The translations under genes were made by a program, and so were the position numbers. The notes under the pieces are model-generated. The model had not been told where the DNA came from and ran no database searches. It saw only the letters and a program-made list of their open reading frames with translations. Shown here one piece after another: positions 25,886 through 37,146 of a stretch of 64,000 bases of DNA. The stretch is from Amia ocellicauda (taxonomy: Eukaryota > Chordata > Actinopteri > Amiiformes > Amiidae), in the NCBI RefSeq assembly GCF_036373705.1, contig NC_089866.1, positions 25,785,001 through 25,849,000 on the forward strand, read 5' to 3'. Each line of letters begins with the position of its first letter. Positions within the stretch are counted from its first letter, which is position 1.

Positions 25886-28800
25886 TCACTCATCCAGTGT
25901 AGGAATGAGAAGGTCCTTGTTGGACTGGGGTTGTAATGCATGGTGGCACTTGCAGAAATACCCCAGAGACAGGGCAACCAGTATAGCCAGGATGACAACT
26001 GGAGCAGCCAAGAAAGGCAGCCAGTCTTTATTATATGGGGTCACTGCAGAGAAGGATACAATACAAAGTAAATAGAGTCTACAGTAGTTAGACTAAGAAT
26101 CTTACTCACATTAAGCAAGCTTGAGGGGGGTGGGGGGGGGGGGGAAATGCATGTAATAAAGCTGTAGGTTTAGAGACTTGAAGCTCACCTAAAGGCACAG
26201 CAGATTCATTCCCAACTGGAGCCGGGGTCTTGTGCTCTACAGGAACAATCCTCACTGGTCCCAGTACTGCACTGTATCTCATGTTCTGGTCACCTGGGAG
26301 ACAAAACCACATGAGCCCATCATTCTGGGCTCACCTACCCCAATATTGACAAGCTAGTCAGTCCTGATCCTGGAGAGCCACAGGACATTCCAACTGGCTA
26401 TATCCAAAGAGGGACTAAGCACTTGAAGTGCAGCTTCAATTGCTGAATGTAGTGGTGATCTTGCGACCTATAAAACCCATTTGAGATTTAACAGCTTTGG
26501 GGTTAGAGTAGGCATTGGCAACTCCCATCTTCAAGGAGGAGATTCCTGTAGGTTTTTGGTGCACCTTTAAAAAGGCAATTTTATAACTGGAAAAGAATTT
26601 ATAGTTTGCCATTCATGTTAGTTCACTTAAGTACCATGGCTTGGTGGTATATTAAAAGACTAGCAAGCACCAAGGGCCCCCCCAGCATAGTTGCCCACCC
26701 ATCCCTGGCCTAGATGCCAGGAGGATTCAGTTTGTGGGTAGGTTGGTAGAAGGAGTGGATCTGTAACCAAGTCCCCAAGGAGTACAAGCCAGACTTAAAA
26801 TGGCTACCAGTTTAGAGCAAATCAGTTGGGTGAACACATTACCAGCTTCTCTCCTCTTCCTCTGCTGGCAGTTGGTGTTACAACAGCTGCACAAGGAGTT
26901 CTGAGAAGACATATCCAGGTATTCCCACCTACAGAACAGACAGAAGCTTGTTGGCACCTCTGCAAAGTCACAAGACCATAACTGGAGCTAGAAATTAAAG
27001 ATTATACCTCTTTGTATCCTGGTTGAAGTTGCAGACTTTCTTGGTGGGGTCATTGGGCCCTTGAGGGTCCCAGGCTACCAGTCCACAGTGGATGTAAACC
27101 TACAACCAGGAGAGGGGAAGGAAGAATTAAGATGTTTAAAGGATTAGCCAGGGCCCATATTCATAAAGCAAAGAGGGATAGATCGGTCCTGAAATATCCA
27201 AGTGACAATTTGCTCCTACCTTTACTCTTGGGATTAAAAGCTATTGATAAAGATTTAAAATTACTCCTAACTCAACCAATATTTAGGAGACCAAGAGAAG
27301 GCAGCAATAAGACCGTAATACCTTCCATAAAAGGAAAGGTTACAGTGGTGTGATGAAGGGTTATTGTGACTATATAGATGGACAGTAATATGGTTACTGA
27401 ACAAGTCAAATGCATGGTCTTCTGCCTCGGTCAGAAATGCAGCACTGTCAGCAGAGATACAGGTGGGGACAATGTTGCATATCTGGTAACAGGGAAACGG
27501 AGTTAAGCAGAATTTGCCATCAGAACATACTAGCATTAACACCCAAGATCCAACAGTTTGATTTCCCCACTACAGCCCCAGAAAATCTCCCCAAAACAAG
27601 CCACATTCAATGATTTCACCTATATAATGCTAGCCTAAAATCAATACTAGCCCATTCATCAAGGGTTTTACACCAATTCAGGCTTCCTTTTATGCAGTTT
27701 AAAAATACTCAAGTGATCCACTCATACAACACGGTCAATGAAGTTTACAGTGATTAATAAAATGCAAATGAAAGTTCTGTATTGAATGCAAGTGTCTGAA
27801 GTAGCAAAGCAATGCAAAACTTCACGGATGTACCCCAGGATTTCCACCGGTGGATAATTGCCGATGTACAACAGAAGGATACGCGTTCAAATTTTAAGAC
27901 GTTATGGATTTTAGGATTGCAATTATGAATGAAGTTAAATCTAGCATTTTAATTCCATGTAACATCTTAACATCCTCATAATGAAAGAATAAGGGGAACA
28001 TGGTGTCAAATTGTAAAACAAAAGGCAGTTAGCTTAGCATATTCATAGTTGCATCTTCACTTCTGCCTGTCTACATGCGATTTTTTTTTAGAATTCCGGA
28101 ACAAATTCACAGCAAGCTGTATTCTGCAAAATGGCAACCATTTGTTAAAGTTGATTGGATCCTACTAACAGTTAGAAGTGCAAGCATGACTTCTACCTCC
28201 TACTCTGAGCAAGGTGTAATCTTATGTTTTATGCTTATGGGCCCTGGACAGCATATACAGTTGTCCATTGACTTACATCTGCATCAGTAAACTTGAAAGC
28301 CTGGACTTGCAAATGCAGCTCCCACAAGTTGGCACTGTGCAGGAACTTTGAGCTGCTGACCTGGCCATCTACAAAGCACCTGGTAGAACAAGGAATACAG
28401 ATTAAGCTTAAGAACTAGACCAGTGGCTGTCAGCCCCAATCCTGGGGACCAACTGCTCTGCTGGTTTGTTGGAATAAGAGTCCCAACTTGATTGAATTAA
28501 CCATAGAAGACCAATTCAAAACACTAAACCAACCAAGCTTTGAACAAAAGACCAGACAGGGGGTGCCCAGTACTGGGCTTGAGAACCATGCCATTACTCA
28601 ATAACCCATCCCCATTAAAATCCTGACATTTTCTGCCATCTTTAGGTTCAAAATGTCCATGTACACTTAACCTCATCTTTAGCATGTTAATTCCATGGAA
28701 GACAACCTAGGGATTTAAGGAAAGTCCAAAACACAGGCTAGGATTACCCATAGTTTGAGATGATTGGGTAGGTCTGGTTTGAAGCACTCAGATTTGCAGA

Positions 28801-29991
28801 GTTGGCAGCAACACACTCCTCCAAGAACAGCTCCAGAGGCATGTGGGATTGCTGGGCCACCATAGCCTTGATGAAGATGAGGGACCCCAGGAAAAATGTA
28901 CTGGAGACCCTGGGACCACTGAAGTCATCTGCAATAGAGGAGGGTTACAGCAACTCTCCACAGCAGGGCCTGAAGTGTTATAGTCATCCTGTAGATGGGC
29001 TCACCTTTTACAATTGCCATGCTGAACTCCAGAGACCCAAATCCATCAGCATCTCCCAGAACAGGATTATACAGTGGAGGAATCCAGTCTGGAGCCCTAA
29101 ACAGGATAAGAAAGCAAGATGCCATCACTGCAGTACCAGATTTACAAGATACTCAAATTGCATGCAAAGTGCCAGAAGTAGTGGGCTACATACTGAACTA
29201 GTTAAGGGAGTCTTACCAAAGTGACGGTTTTGTACAAAAAGCCTGGACTTATTCAGTTTACAATTATACAGTGATGGAGATTGCTGTACCTCTCAATAAC
29301 TCGTCTGATGCCATTATGGGGCGTGTGCATTGAGCCGCGTTTAGATGAGGGTTTACATTACTTCTGATCGACCTACACATGAGGCTCCCCCACCTAGTAA
29401 GTTGGGGTGAAGATGTTACCCCAGCACTACTCACTTGTAGGTGGAACAGACAATGCGCTCGAATAACTGTGTCACCCCCGAGGAGGGCATGTACGTCAGT
29501 ACGTTTATGTACATGGTTACATTTGCCGTTGCCTGCAGGGAGAGAAGATACATTAGACAGATAGAGATCACACTGCAAATTGCGAACAGTACCCAAAACT
29601 AACTCACAATGCGCATAAAGCGGCAATCAAGCAGGCCCGATTGAAAGACCGCTACACCTCCGACCAGCTGCGGGGGGCAGCTCCCTAGAAGGAGCCCGTT
29701 GATGTCCAGAGATAACCCCACTCCGGGGTTTAAGCCAACACGCACAGTCACAGAGTCCGCACTACATTGGATCGTCACATCTACACAGGGATAGAAAAAG
29801 GTTGGGGACTTTCCAAACCGAGACATTACATACACTCATTTAACAAACAAATTAACTATTATAACAATCTGTAAAAGGTCAGTAAGCTTCCTTAAAAGAG
29901 ACACTACTCAGATTGCCAGTTTACCCATTTGTGCTGCGGCCAAACCAGCACACACAAGGCCCACACAAACTACGCTCCACAAGTAAAACAT
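25886..29991 (-). CDS. ZP3-type egg-coat glycoprotein, gene 1 of cluster
   Basis: ZP3-type proteins are secreted by oocytes or liver and polymerise into the egg envelope through their ZP domain. Ten exons: 29991-29925, 29780-29608, 29532-29435, 29096-29005, 28928-28748, 28379-28277, 27099-27008, 26928-26843, 26293-26189 and 26043-25886, all GT-AG and in frame, encode 384 residues. A signal peptide (MFYLWSVVCVGLVCAG) is followed by ZP-N (DVTIQCSADSVTV) and ZP-C (YIHCGLVAWD, KKVCNFN, LCSCCNTNC). A furin site RKRR, the hydrophobic patch YSAVLGPVRIV and a transmembrane helix (FLAAPVVILAILVALSLGYF) follow. N-glycosylation sites include NLS and NQT in exon 5. It is inverted relative to genes 2 and 3. 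I cannot place it in a named ZP3 or ZPD subgroup. Confidence 0.93.
26345..26600. mobile_element. Diverged 'CTCAACCCTGG'-family MITE in ZP gene 1 intron 8
   Basis: GTCAGTCCTGATCCTGGAGA with 'cattccaactgg' on the left and an inverse GGCATTGGCAACTCCCATC on the right recall the 19970 element. Heavily diverged; boundaries approximate. Confidence 0.45.
27100..28276 (-). other. ZP gene 1 intron 6
   Basis: A 1.2-kb intron, the longest in this gene. A 91-codon minus-strand open frame at 27267-27542 has no splice role and no recognisable similarity, so it is not called. Confidence 0.7.
28423..28590. mobile_element. Short 'CTCAACCCTGG'-family MITE in ZP gene 1 intron 5
   Basis: Left end GCTGTCAGCCCCAATCCTGG and right end GTACTGGGCTTGAGAACC are imperfect inverse copies, with 'aattgaattaacc'-like sequence inside. 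Internally deleted relative to the 19970 copy. Confidence 0.6.
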
Positions 29992-30031
29992 CTCCAACAC
30001 AGCACTGTGTCGCTCCAGCCTCGCCAGGGCG

Positions 30032-30072
30032 CTTTTATGGTGAATGAGAATGACCTTAACAAGGTGCAGCTG
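30032..30072 (-). promoter_or_regulatory. ZP gene 1 core promoter: TATA box and E-box
   Basis: On the minus strand CATAAAAG (30032-30039) lies about 41 bases before the ATG, implying a 5' UTR of only about 10 bases. The E-box CAGCTG is at 30067-30072, about 27 bases further upstream. FIGLA-type bHLH factors control vertebrate ZP genes through E-boxes; its use here is inferred. Confidence 0.65.
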
Positions 30073-30560
30073 AGACTAAAACCGCTGCCAAAGTACACCT
30101 GCCGTGCATTTTATGAATCTGATGAAGCTGAGATTAGCCTTCAGTTTATTTTAGACTTTGTTATATCCAGTTTAATATTGTAGAGCGCATTATGAGAGTT
30201 AAACCATATGTAGGATAATTTGTGCCAACCTGTTTTTTAAAAAGCTGATGAATATATTAATATGTATTTATTTTGTATTCATTTAGCTTTTTTCCCCCAC
30301 AAGTTATCTTCCATAAAACCGAGTATTGTCAGAAATGTAATACCTCGGAGTCTGCATGTTCGCCGTGGGTCTTCCTTTCCATTGCTAAATACAATGCAAT
30401 TCTATAATTAAATGTGAGCATCGCAGCTCAAACCATTACACAACTATACAGTGATGTTTTCCAACAAAATGGCAACGTTTTGTCAATACAGAGTTGTTAG
30501 CTGCTGTTAGTTGAAATTGTCACCAACATTTCATTAATCCATTCTGAGTTTATTGTGTAT
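30073..30560. other. Intergenic DNA between ZP genes 1 and 2, left part
   Basis: AT-rich upstream sequence of ZP gene 1, including a CACCTG E-box near 30096. No coding signal. Confidence 0.6.
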
Positions 30561-30857
30561 GGAGGACTATCCGTGCCAAAATTAAAAATAAATAAACAGA
30601 TGAAAGAATAAAGATATCAATCAATCAATAAATGTTGAAAAAATATTTTTTATAAATAAATGTTGAAATACACGAATACGCGAAATAAATACATAAATAG
30701 ATACATGGCCATGCATATATTTATTTAATCATTTATTGATTTCAATGTTTATTTATTCATTTATTTATTTCTGTATTTATTTCAACATGTATTTATTCAT
30801 TGATTGATAGATTCTCTTGGTATTTATCTTTCATTTTGGCATGGATAGTCCTACATA
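30561..30857. mobile_element. Palindromic MITE, copy 2
   Basis: TGGAGGACTATCCGTGCCAA at the left and TTGGCATGGATAGTCCTACA at the right are inverted repeats flanked by TA on both sides. The interior of ATAAATA/TATTTAT blocks with TTGAAATACA and its complement makes nearly the whole element self-complementary. Same family as 12506-12750. Confidence 0.85.
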
Positions 30858-31440
30858 ATTGTGGGCAGTCAAAAAACATTTTACAGATTATTTAGCCTTT
30901 GTGGTGCATTACGGACTTAAAATCTTCTCCATGTGTATGTATGTCTGGTTCTGCTAATAATAGGAGACATAGTACAGTACTTGCCTACTCGTTTTGTAGC
31001 AGATACATATATTATGCTATATATCCAGCTGCTTATTAAAAATGTAGTCGAATAATTGTTTCAGAAAATCCAGTTTTCATTCAAAACTAACTAAATTCCA
31101 TAATACGCAATACATGATTAGATGACAATGAACATATGATAAATTGCACATTACAGTATGGAAAATAGTAAATTGCGTTGTTACTGAATGCATTTAATTG
31201 CAGTGTTAAAATATCACATTGTGGTGTACCCAAAACCATTTGAAGTTTTAATTATATGCATGTGTGTTATTTAGCCCAATTCATTACTTTAATAGAGAGA
31301 ACAACCGGTTGATTCCCTCTAATTACTTGACAGACTGCTTCTTTTACACGGTTTGGTTTCAGTGAACCCGGATAATAGACCACATGACCAATTAATTATT
31401 GCGTATCAACGAGTATAAAGTCTCACTTAACTAACTTCAA
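30858..31440. other. Upstream region of ZP gene 2
   Basis: AT-rich. CACATG followed by a CCAAT-like motif (GACCAATTA) lies near 31381-31395; no E-box is seen in the 40 bases directly before the TATA box. Confidence 0.5.
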
Positions 31441-31446
31441 TTTCCC

Positions 31447-31453
31447 TATAAAA
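31447..31453 (+). promoter_or_regulatory. ZP gene 2 TATA box
   Basis: TATAAAA 41 bases before the ATG, the same spacing as in gene 1 (41) and similar to gene 3 (48). Confidence 0.75.
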
Positions 31454-31487
31454 GCAGGCGAGACAGATGCATGTTATTAATATCACA

Positions 31488-34400
31488 ATGGCTTTTCTGT
31501 GGGGTATTGTAGTGATGGTGGTCCTTTATTGTGTGGTGATCAAAGCACAACCAGGTGAAGAGAGATGACGCACAAAGTTCTTTTTTGGTATTGTGCTTTT
31601 AATGCAAATGCAATTATGTTTTGCCGCTTTTCATTCATCGTAGATGTGACTGTGGAGTGTAGGGTGGATTCCTTGAGCGTCCTTGTGGTACTGAAACCGG
31701 GCTCCCCTTCCCCTGTCCAGTCTGAGGGGCTGCTTCTTGGAAACTGTCTTCCAGTGGTTAGTTCTGATGGCAGGACGGCGGTCTTTGAGTCGGACTTACT
31801 CGGCTGCTGTGCCATGCGTATGGTAAGCTACTTGTGAAACCAGTTTGTGTGTGGGGATGGGGAGGTACTACTTAAATTTTGGAAGCGTTCTTTTGAGGCA
31901 GCAGTTTTAAAATGCATTTGAATTTGGCTAGGTTAAAAAGCAGGACTTTGAAGCTGTAGTCTTAATGATCCTGACCCGTTATCCAATGCCCCGTTTCCAC
32001 TGGCGGAAGCGTCCGTGTTTTGTGGATGGTTAACTTTGCTGGTGCTGGACGTGTCCGTTAGCGTCCGTCCCGCCCACTGAGGACATGATTCACTATCAGA
32101 ATTGGAGGTGTGTGCTTGACTTGAGACACAGGAAGGAGATCAGATGCATTGTATCGGAAGATCTAATCTCAAGTGCCGTGTAGGATCACGAAGAAATTAC
32201 AAGTTTATTAGCACAGAGACAATGACCGCTTACAGTTTATATCCGAGTGCATTAAAAACTTGGATTTAACAGGACCGGTGCAGTGACGTGACTAGTTAAA
32301 ATAAACTGGAGGATAATAATCGCATCGTAGCAGCCGATGTTATTAATATTGTATGAACAGCTGGCCGGTGTTTCAGGCTGTGTTTAGTGAATGGTGTGCA
32401 GGACAATCCGCAGAGACGGTCAGTGTGAAGGCGAACACGATTTAGTTAACGTGTCCATTTACAAGTTAAATTAATACAGCAGATGTGGGGTTCCCTCTAA
32501 AACATTAAGGACTGGTAAAATAAAGGCGTCCATAAACGCCATGACTGAAACGTGCACAATTTTAGTTAAATTATAACCTGCTGGATGATCAATCGTGAAA
32601 CGTGTATTTTGTTTCAACTGTAACTTGCCCTGGTTAAGGACGTCTGCTAAAGTAAATTTATAAATAATACCGCAAAAAGTATTGTTTGCAGTTACAAATC
32701 TGTAGTAAGAGTAATAAGTTAAGGCAGTCACGCTGTGCCGTTTAAAATGCATATATACTACTAGCACAAATGATGACGATAATGCATATTTGCTATTTAG
32801 TATTATTGTTGCACGTGGAACGGTATTCTTATGAGGACGTGCTTGTCTGAATATAATGTTATCTATACACGTTTAGCTCTTCCTAATATCTCTGAACAGA
32901 AACGTGTATGTATTACGCGGTTTACAATCCTGTAAAACCCAAATAATAAAATGCACAAGTCCTCTCCACGTCAGGCAGTATCGCTCGTAGTGTTTCCGGT
33001 CTCCGTTTTTAAAACGAAACGCAAACCAAACCCACAGTCGCTGCTCCTCCCATCAGAGGGACGGACTTCACAGCGGCCTGGTTTTGCAAAAGAAGCTCTG
33101 GGACTCGTCTGAGGACGGACGCGTCCGGCACGACACGGGCGCTAAAGCCAGTGGAACCGAGGCACAATATACTTCATTTAGCCCGAGTGCTGTACAGGGT
33201 TATATTCGTCCTGGAGTAGTTGTGTATACCTCCTAGAGAATCTAGCATGTGTAATCTGTTCTGCATTTTTCTAGGCTACAGCTGGCTCACTGGTATACCA
33301 GTATACACTGACCTATATGTTGGTTTCAAGTACCAGTCTGAAGTCTGAGCCTATTGTCTGCTCATACACCATGTAAGTCTGGACAAGTGCACTTGTGCCT
33401 ATATCCCTGCTCTGCAGCACCCATGTATTTAAAGTACTCTTGTTCTGTTTAGGCCTGTTGGCTGGGCTCCGCCACTGTATAATCCTGTTCTGGGTGATGC
33501 TGATGGGCTTGGAACTCTGGATTTCAGCATGGAGATCATGATGGGTGAATGTCCATCTCCAGCATGGCTTGATCACTGGGCTCCTTCTGTGGAGATCTGC
33601 TGTAACCCTCCTCTATTGCAGATGACTTCAGTGGCCCCAGGATCTCCAGCACATTCTTCCTGGGATCCCTCATCCCCATCAAGGCTGCAGTAGACCAGCA
33701 GTTCCACATGCCTCTTGTCCTCTTCTTGGAGGAATGTGTCACTGCCACCTCTGCAAATCTGAGTGCTTCGACCCAGACCTACCCACTCATCTCAAACTAT
33801 GGGTAAAGACTACAGATGGTTTGTTCCCCCCCACCATCTGGTCCAGGGGACTCCTTCCCATCAGATTTACAAATAAGATCTTTTCTCCTCACCCCACAGT
33901 TGCTTCTTGGACAGCCAGAGCTCCAACTCAAAGTTCCTACCCAGAGATCAGACCAATGAAATTAAACTATTGTTACAAGCCTTTACGTTCCCGAACAGTC
34001 AAGATGTAAGTCTTTCAATTTCCTTTATTTTGACACTTAATCTTTAAAAGTACGAATTTGAATTGACTCTCATGGACCTCTAACCATGAGAGATCCATCG
34101 TGCTAGTTGAATAAAGCCTACCACATGATCTAGTGGGGACTTTCTTCCCTGGTCAAAACAGTTTAAACCTATGGATGACCAACGCTTGCTCCCCAGGTTT
34201 ATATCCACTGCCAGCTGGTGGCCTGGGACCCTCAGCAGCCTGGCCCCACTAAGAAAGCCTGTAACTTCAACAAAGGGAACAAAAGGTAAATGCCTATGGG
34301 GTTGGGGAGGGGGTTGTGGTAATGCTCTGTATTGCATGGCCATGTTTCCAATCTGGCCGTTCTTCAGTATTGTCCCATTCTGAAGGGTTTTGCTTTCCCT

Positions 34401-34938
34401 CCCCACTTCTAGCTGGGAGTCTCTGGAAACCCCCACTCAGAATGGGTTGTGCAACTGCTGTGACTCCAACTGCAATCGGCGGAGGAAGCGAGCTGCAGGC
34501 ATGGGTAGGATGTATTCCTCACACTGCTGCCCTGCCATACTGGAGAGGTTGTCCAACTCTCATGAAGGAATTTCCACCCTCTCCCTGTAAAGTGCACTAA
34601 CCTGAACCTCTCCTTCCAAGGAGAAATTGGAGCTTCAGCATTAAAAAGGAGTCCACAAAATCAACAGGTTTAATTTTTTTTTAATGAGGCAATTTTTGTG
34701 ACTCTCCTTGCCCGTTGTACAATGGTGCACCAGTTTGCACCCTGACTTCTGTTCTGGAGGTGTTTTACATGAGCAAGTTGATGTACGAACTCCTTCACCC
34801 TAGTAGCTGAATGTCTTCTTCATCTCAGATGACCAGGGTCTGACCTACACTACTGTTTTGGGGCCTGTGAAGATCGATCATGAAGAGCAGCCTGGAGAGC
34901 ACAGTCACACCATCAAAAAGGCCCTGTCTGAGCCATAG
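31488..34938 (+). CDS. ZP3-type egg-coat glycoprotein, gene 2, without membrane anchor
   Basis: Nine coding exons: 31488-31554, 31644-31822, 33275-33372, 33453-33544, 33622-33802, 33900-34005, 34197-34285, 34413-34504 and 34829-34938 (stop). They encode 337 residues with the same phases as genes 1 and 3. Signal peptide MAFLWGIVVMVVLYCVVIKA; ZP-N DVTVECRVDSLSV; ZP-C YIHCQLVAWD, KKACNFN and LCNCCDSNC; furin site RRKR; hydrophobic patch TVLGPVKI. The TAG at 34936 falls just before the exon 9 donor (34944), so the transmembrane exon kept at 35228 is not translated. Exons 4 and 5 are nearly identical to those of gene 3. Intron 2 contains a 1.18-kb MITE. Confidence 0.9.
31987..33164. mobile_element. 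1.18-kb non-autonomous DNA transposon in ZP gene 2 intron 2
   Basis: TGCCCCGTTTCCACTGGC at the left is answered by GCCAGTGGAACCGAGGCA at the right, and both sides are flanked by CAA, a 3-bp target duplication. Such short duplications suggest the PIF/Harbinger group, but the family is not proven. Both ends carry GC-rich 'gcgtccg' motifs. No transposase ORF. Confidence 0.8.
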
Positions 34939-35227
34939 GGTTGGTGAGCGTTTGGTTTCCTAGACCTGCAGTAAACTATTCCAGTCCTCAAAGGCCAAAG
35001 TGGTTCCTGGCTTTCATGTCAATGTGGGCCTGCAAGTGATGAGGATGAGTCAAATTCCAGATTCCAAGACTTTCACTTGGAAATCAAAAAGTCTATAAAA
35101 TCAACACTTGATGACTGGACCTAGATGTGCCAGATTTTGCTGTGCAATTGCTGCATTGTCCCTTATGTTCTGTGCTCTTGATATGCATGAGACTTCCCAA
35201 ATCTATAAACTCTACCTCTTGTTACAG

Positions 35228-35370
35228 AGAGCTCATCCCCAACCTGGCTGCCTTTCCTTGTTGTTCCCTTGATGTTGCTGGGGGCACTGTGGCTAGGCTA
35301 CTACCGGTGTATGTGGAGGGGAGGCCGACTGGGTTACACCTGCAGTAGGGGCCTGCTTACTGCTGACTGA
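35228..35370 (+). pseudogene. Stranded transmembrane exon of ZP gene 2
   Basis: Preceded by an acceptor (ttgttacag), this stretch read with a phase-1 acceptor encodes a membrane helix, TWLPFLVVPLMLLGALWLGY, and a short basic tail to TGA at 35368. Gene 3 exon 10 uses exactly this phase. In gene 2 the preceding exon has a stop and its consensus donor leaves phase 2, so this frame cannot be reached by normal splicing. It can still act as 3' UTR. Confidence 0.8.
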
Positions 35371-35411
35371 CTGGACTTGTTTCATAGTTGTGCAACTTTT
35401 GTGATTTCATA

Positions 35412-35417
35412 ATTAAA
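35412..35417 (+). terminator. ZP gene 2 polyadenylation signal
   Basis: ATTAAA about 42 bases after the stranded exon, the same variant and spacing type as in gene 3. Confidence 0.65.
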
Positions 35418-37062
35418 ACCTTTGAAACAATCTTGAACTTTTTTTTCCTCTACCCCTTCTTTTCAAGTCTTTATTTATTTCAAGGCTATTTCCTCTGCAA
35501 CCAGGGCAACTTGATTTTTACAAGGAGTATTTTCAAGGTATTCCAAAGTGCAGTAAAATACAATATGCATACATCCTAGTCCAAATAAGAAATACAGACA
35601 CGGTGGTTAACTAACAATTATGTGCTAAATGGTGGGGAAAGTATAGTAAAATGATAGTGCTTACAATACAGGGAGGAGTGGGGGTGGGGGGGCTTGGATC
35701 AAACACCATGACAAAAAATGTTTTTTGAATGGAAATTAGTTCCAAGCCGTAAACCAGGTAGTGGCATAATTTATTTTTGGGAGATTTTGTTTTTATGCAT
35801 ACAGACTATTTTGCCAGTTTTCATGGGGATGATTGTTTAACATGAGAAAATGCAGTGGTTTTAAGATTTACTACAGGCAAGTTGTTCCTCCACATAATTT
35901 TGCATATCTGCAGCACATAAGATGTCTTGAGCATTTTCTTGCAGCTAAAAAATTAAAATCTAAAGAAACTCGATTAACTGTATCAGACTTTAATTTAAGC
36001 TAGTATGTGCTTTAAAAATTGAATGTGTCGCATGTTTAGCAATTAACGGCGTCAGACTCCAGTCGTGGGGGGTCTTATCTACTGGTTTTTGTTCCAACAG
36101 GCGCTCCCAATTACTTAAGCCTACCTGAGTTAATGACTAATTATCTAAATCTTCCATATTTGATTTTTAGAGCCTTTACGATGTGTTTACTCAAAACATT
36201 GAACCCAGAGAACATTTCAGAGTCTGGAGAGAAGTATTAAGGTCATGCAGTTAATTGTTTAATTAGACCAATTAAGGAGCCAAAAGCTGCTTTGTAACAA
36301 AACTGGGGGGCACGAAGACAAATTGACGCTCTCTTAGAGGGGAGCTATATTAGACTTAAATATCATAAAGAGGCACTGTATACACATAATCCACAATAAG
36401 CGTTCCCCAAATGTGTCATACTGTGTATTTATCCAGAATCAAAACCTCTACGTTGCGACCAGTAATGTCCAGTACAGGCGATCAGAACATAAACGCCTTT
36501 TACTATCCAGGCGCATGTCTAGATGCGCACCAACATGTTTATTTATTTTTGGTATTTTCTTTCGGCCTTATGGATGTCTTGGACAAATAACTGAGGCAAA
36601 TAAATACTTAAATATAAGACAAATGTGGTTGTCATTATATAATGCAGATTGTCTACTTTTATGCACCAAATAAGCGCATTTTGAAACGTTGTTCAACAAA
36701 ACAATTCAGTGTAATGTTACTACAAGAGTAATGCAGATAAAACGTAATCGTAAACGTTAAAAGGTAAAATTCTAAACATTTAGGTTTGAAGCTTAAAAAA
36801 AAACGTTATACATCTGGTTTAATGTATGTACGCTCATTAATTTAAAATTGTTAAGTGAGAATGCATCCTTTGTCGTTTGGAAACGTTATACAAATAGTGC
36901 TGGTTGCACAGATCAATATTAGTTCACTGGTCTAGGACTGACCCATTATCTCAGGTAGAGTGATCTAGGACTGATTCTAATCAAGCTGATAATGTGTCGG
37001 TTAAACACCTAGAGTCAATTAATCAATCAGGGGGTGCAATCGGTCTCCAGCAAAGGGGGAAT
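35418..37062. other. Intergenic DNA between ZP genes 2 and 3
   Basis: AT-rich. A diverged 'CTCAACCCTGG'-type MITE probably occupies about 36045-36320 (GTTCCAACAGGCGCTCCCAATT on the left, an imperfect inverse on the right). No coding signal. Confidence 0.55.
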
Positions 37063-37105
37063 CAGCTGAGGGCTGTTGAGAGAAGAGCTTGACTCCCCTA
37101 TAAAA
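37063..37105 (+). promoter_or_regulatory. ZP gene 3 core promoter: E-box and TATA box
   Basis: CAGCTG at 37063-37068 and TATAAAA at 37099-37105, 48 bases before the ATG. This matches the E-box/TATA layout of gene 1. Confidence 0.7.
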
Positions 37106-37146
37106 CCCTGAAGCACCTATGTTACTAGCATAGTCCATTCATTGAG

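Noticed and set aside
27267-27542. Possible extra exon in ZP gene 1 intron 6
   Set aside because: Genes 2 and 3 splice directly from exon 6 to exon 7, and the frame contains no ZP motif.
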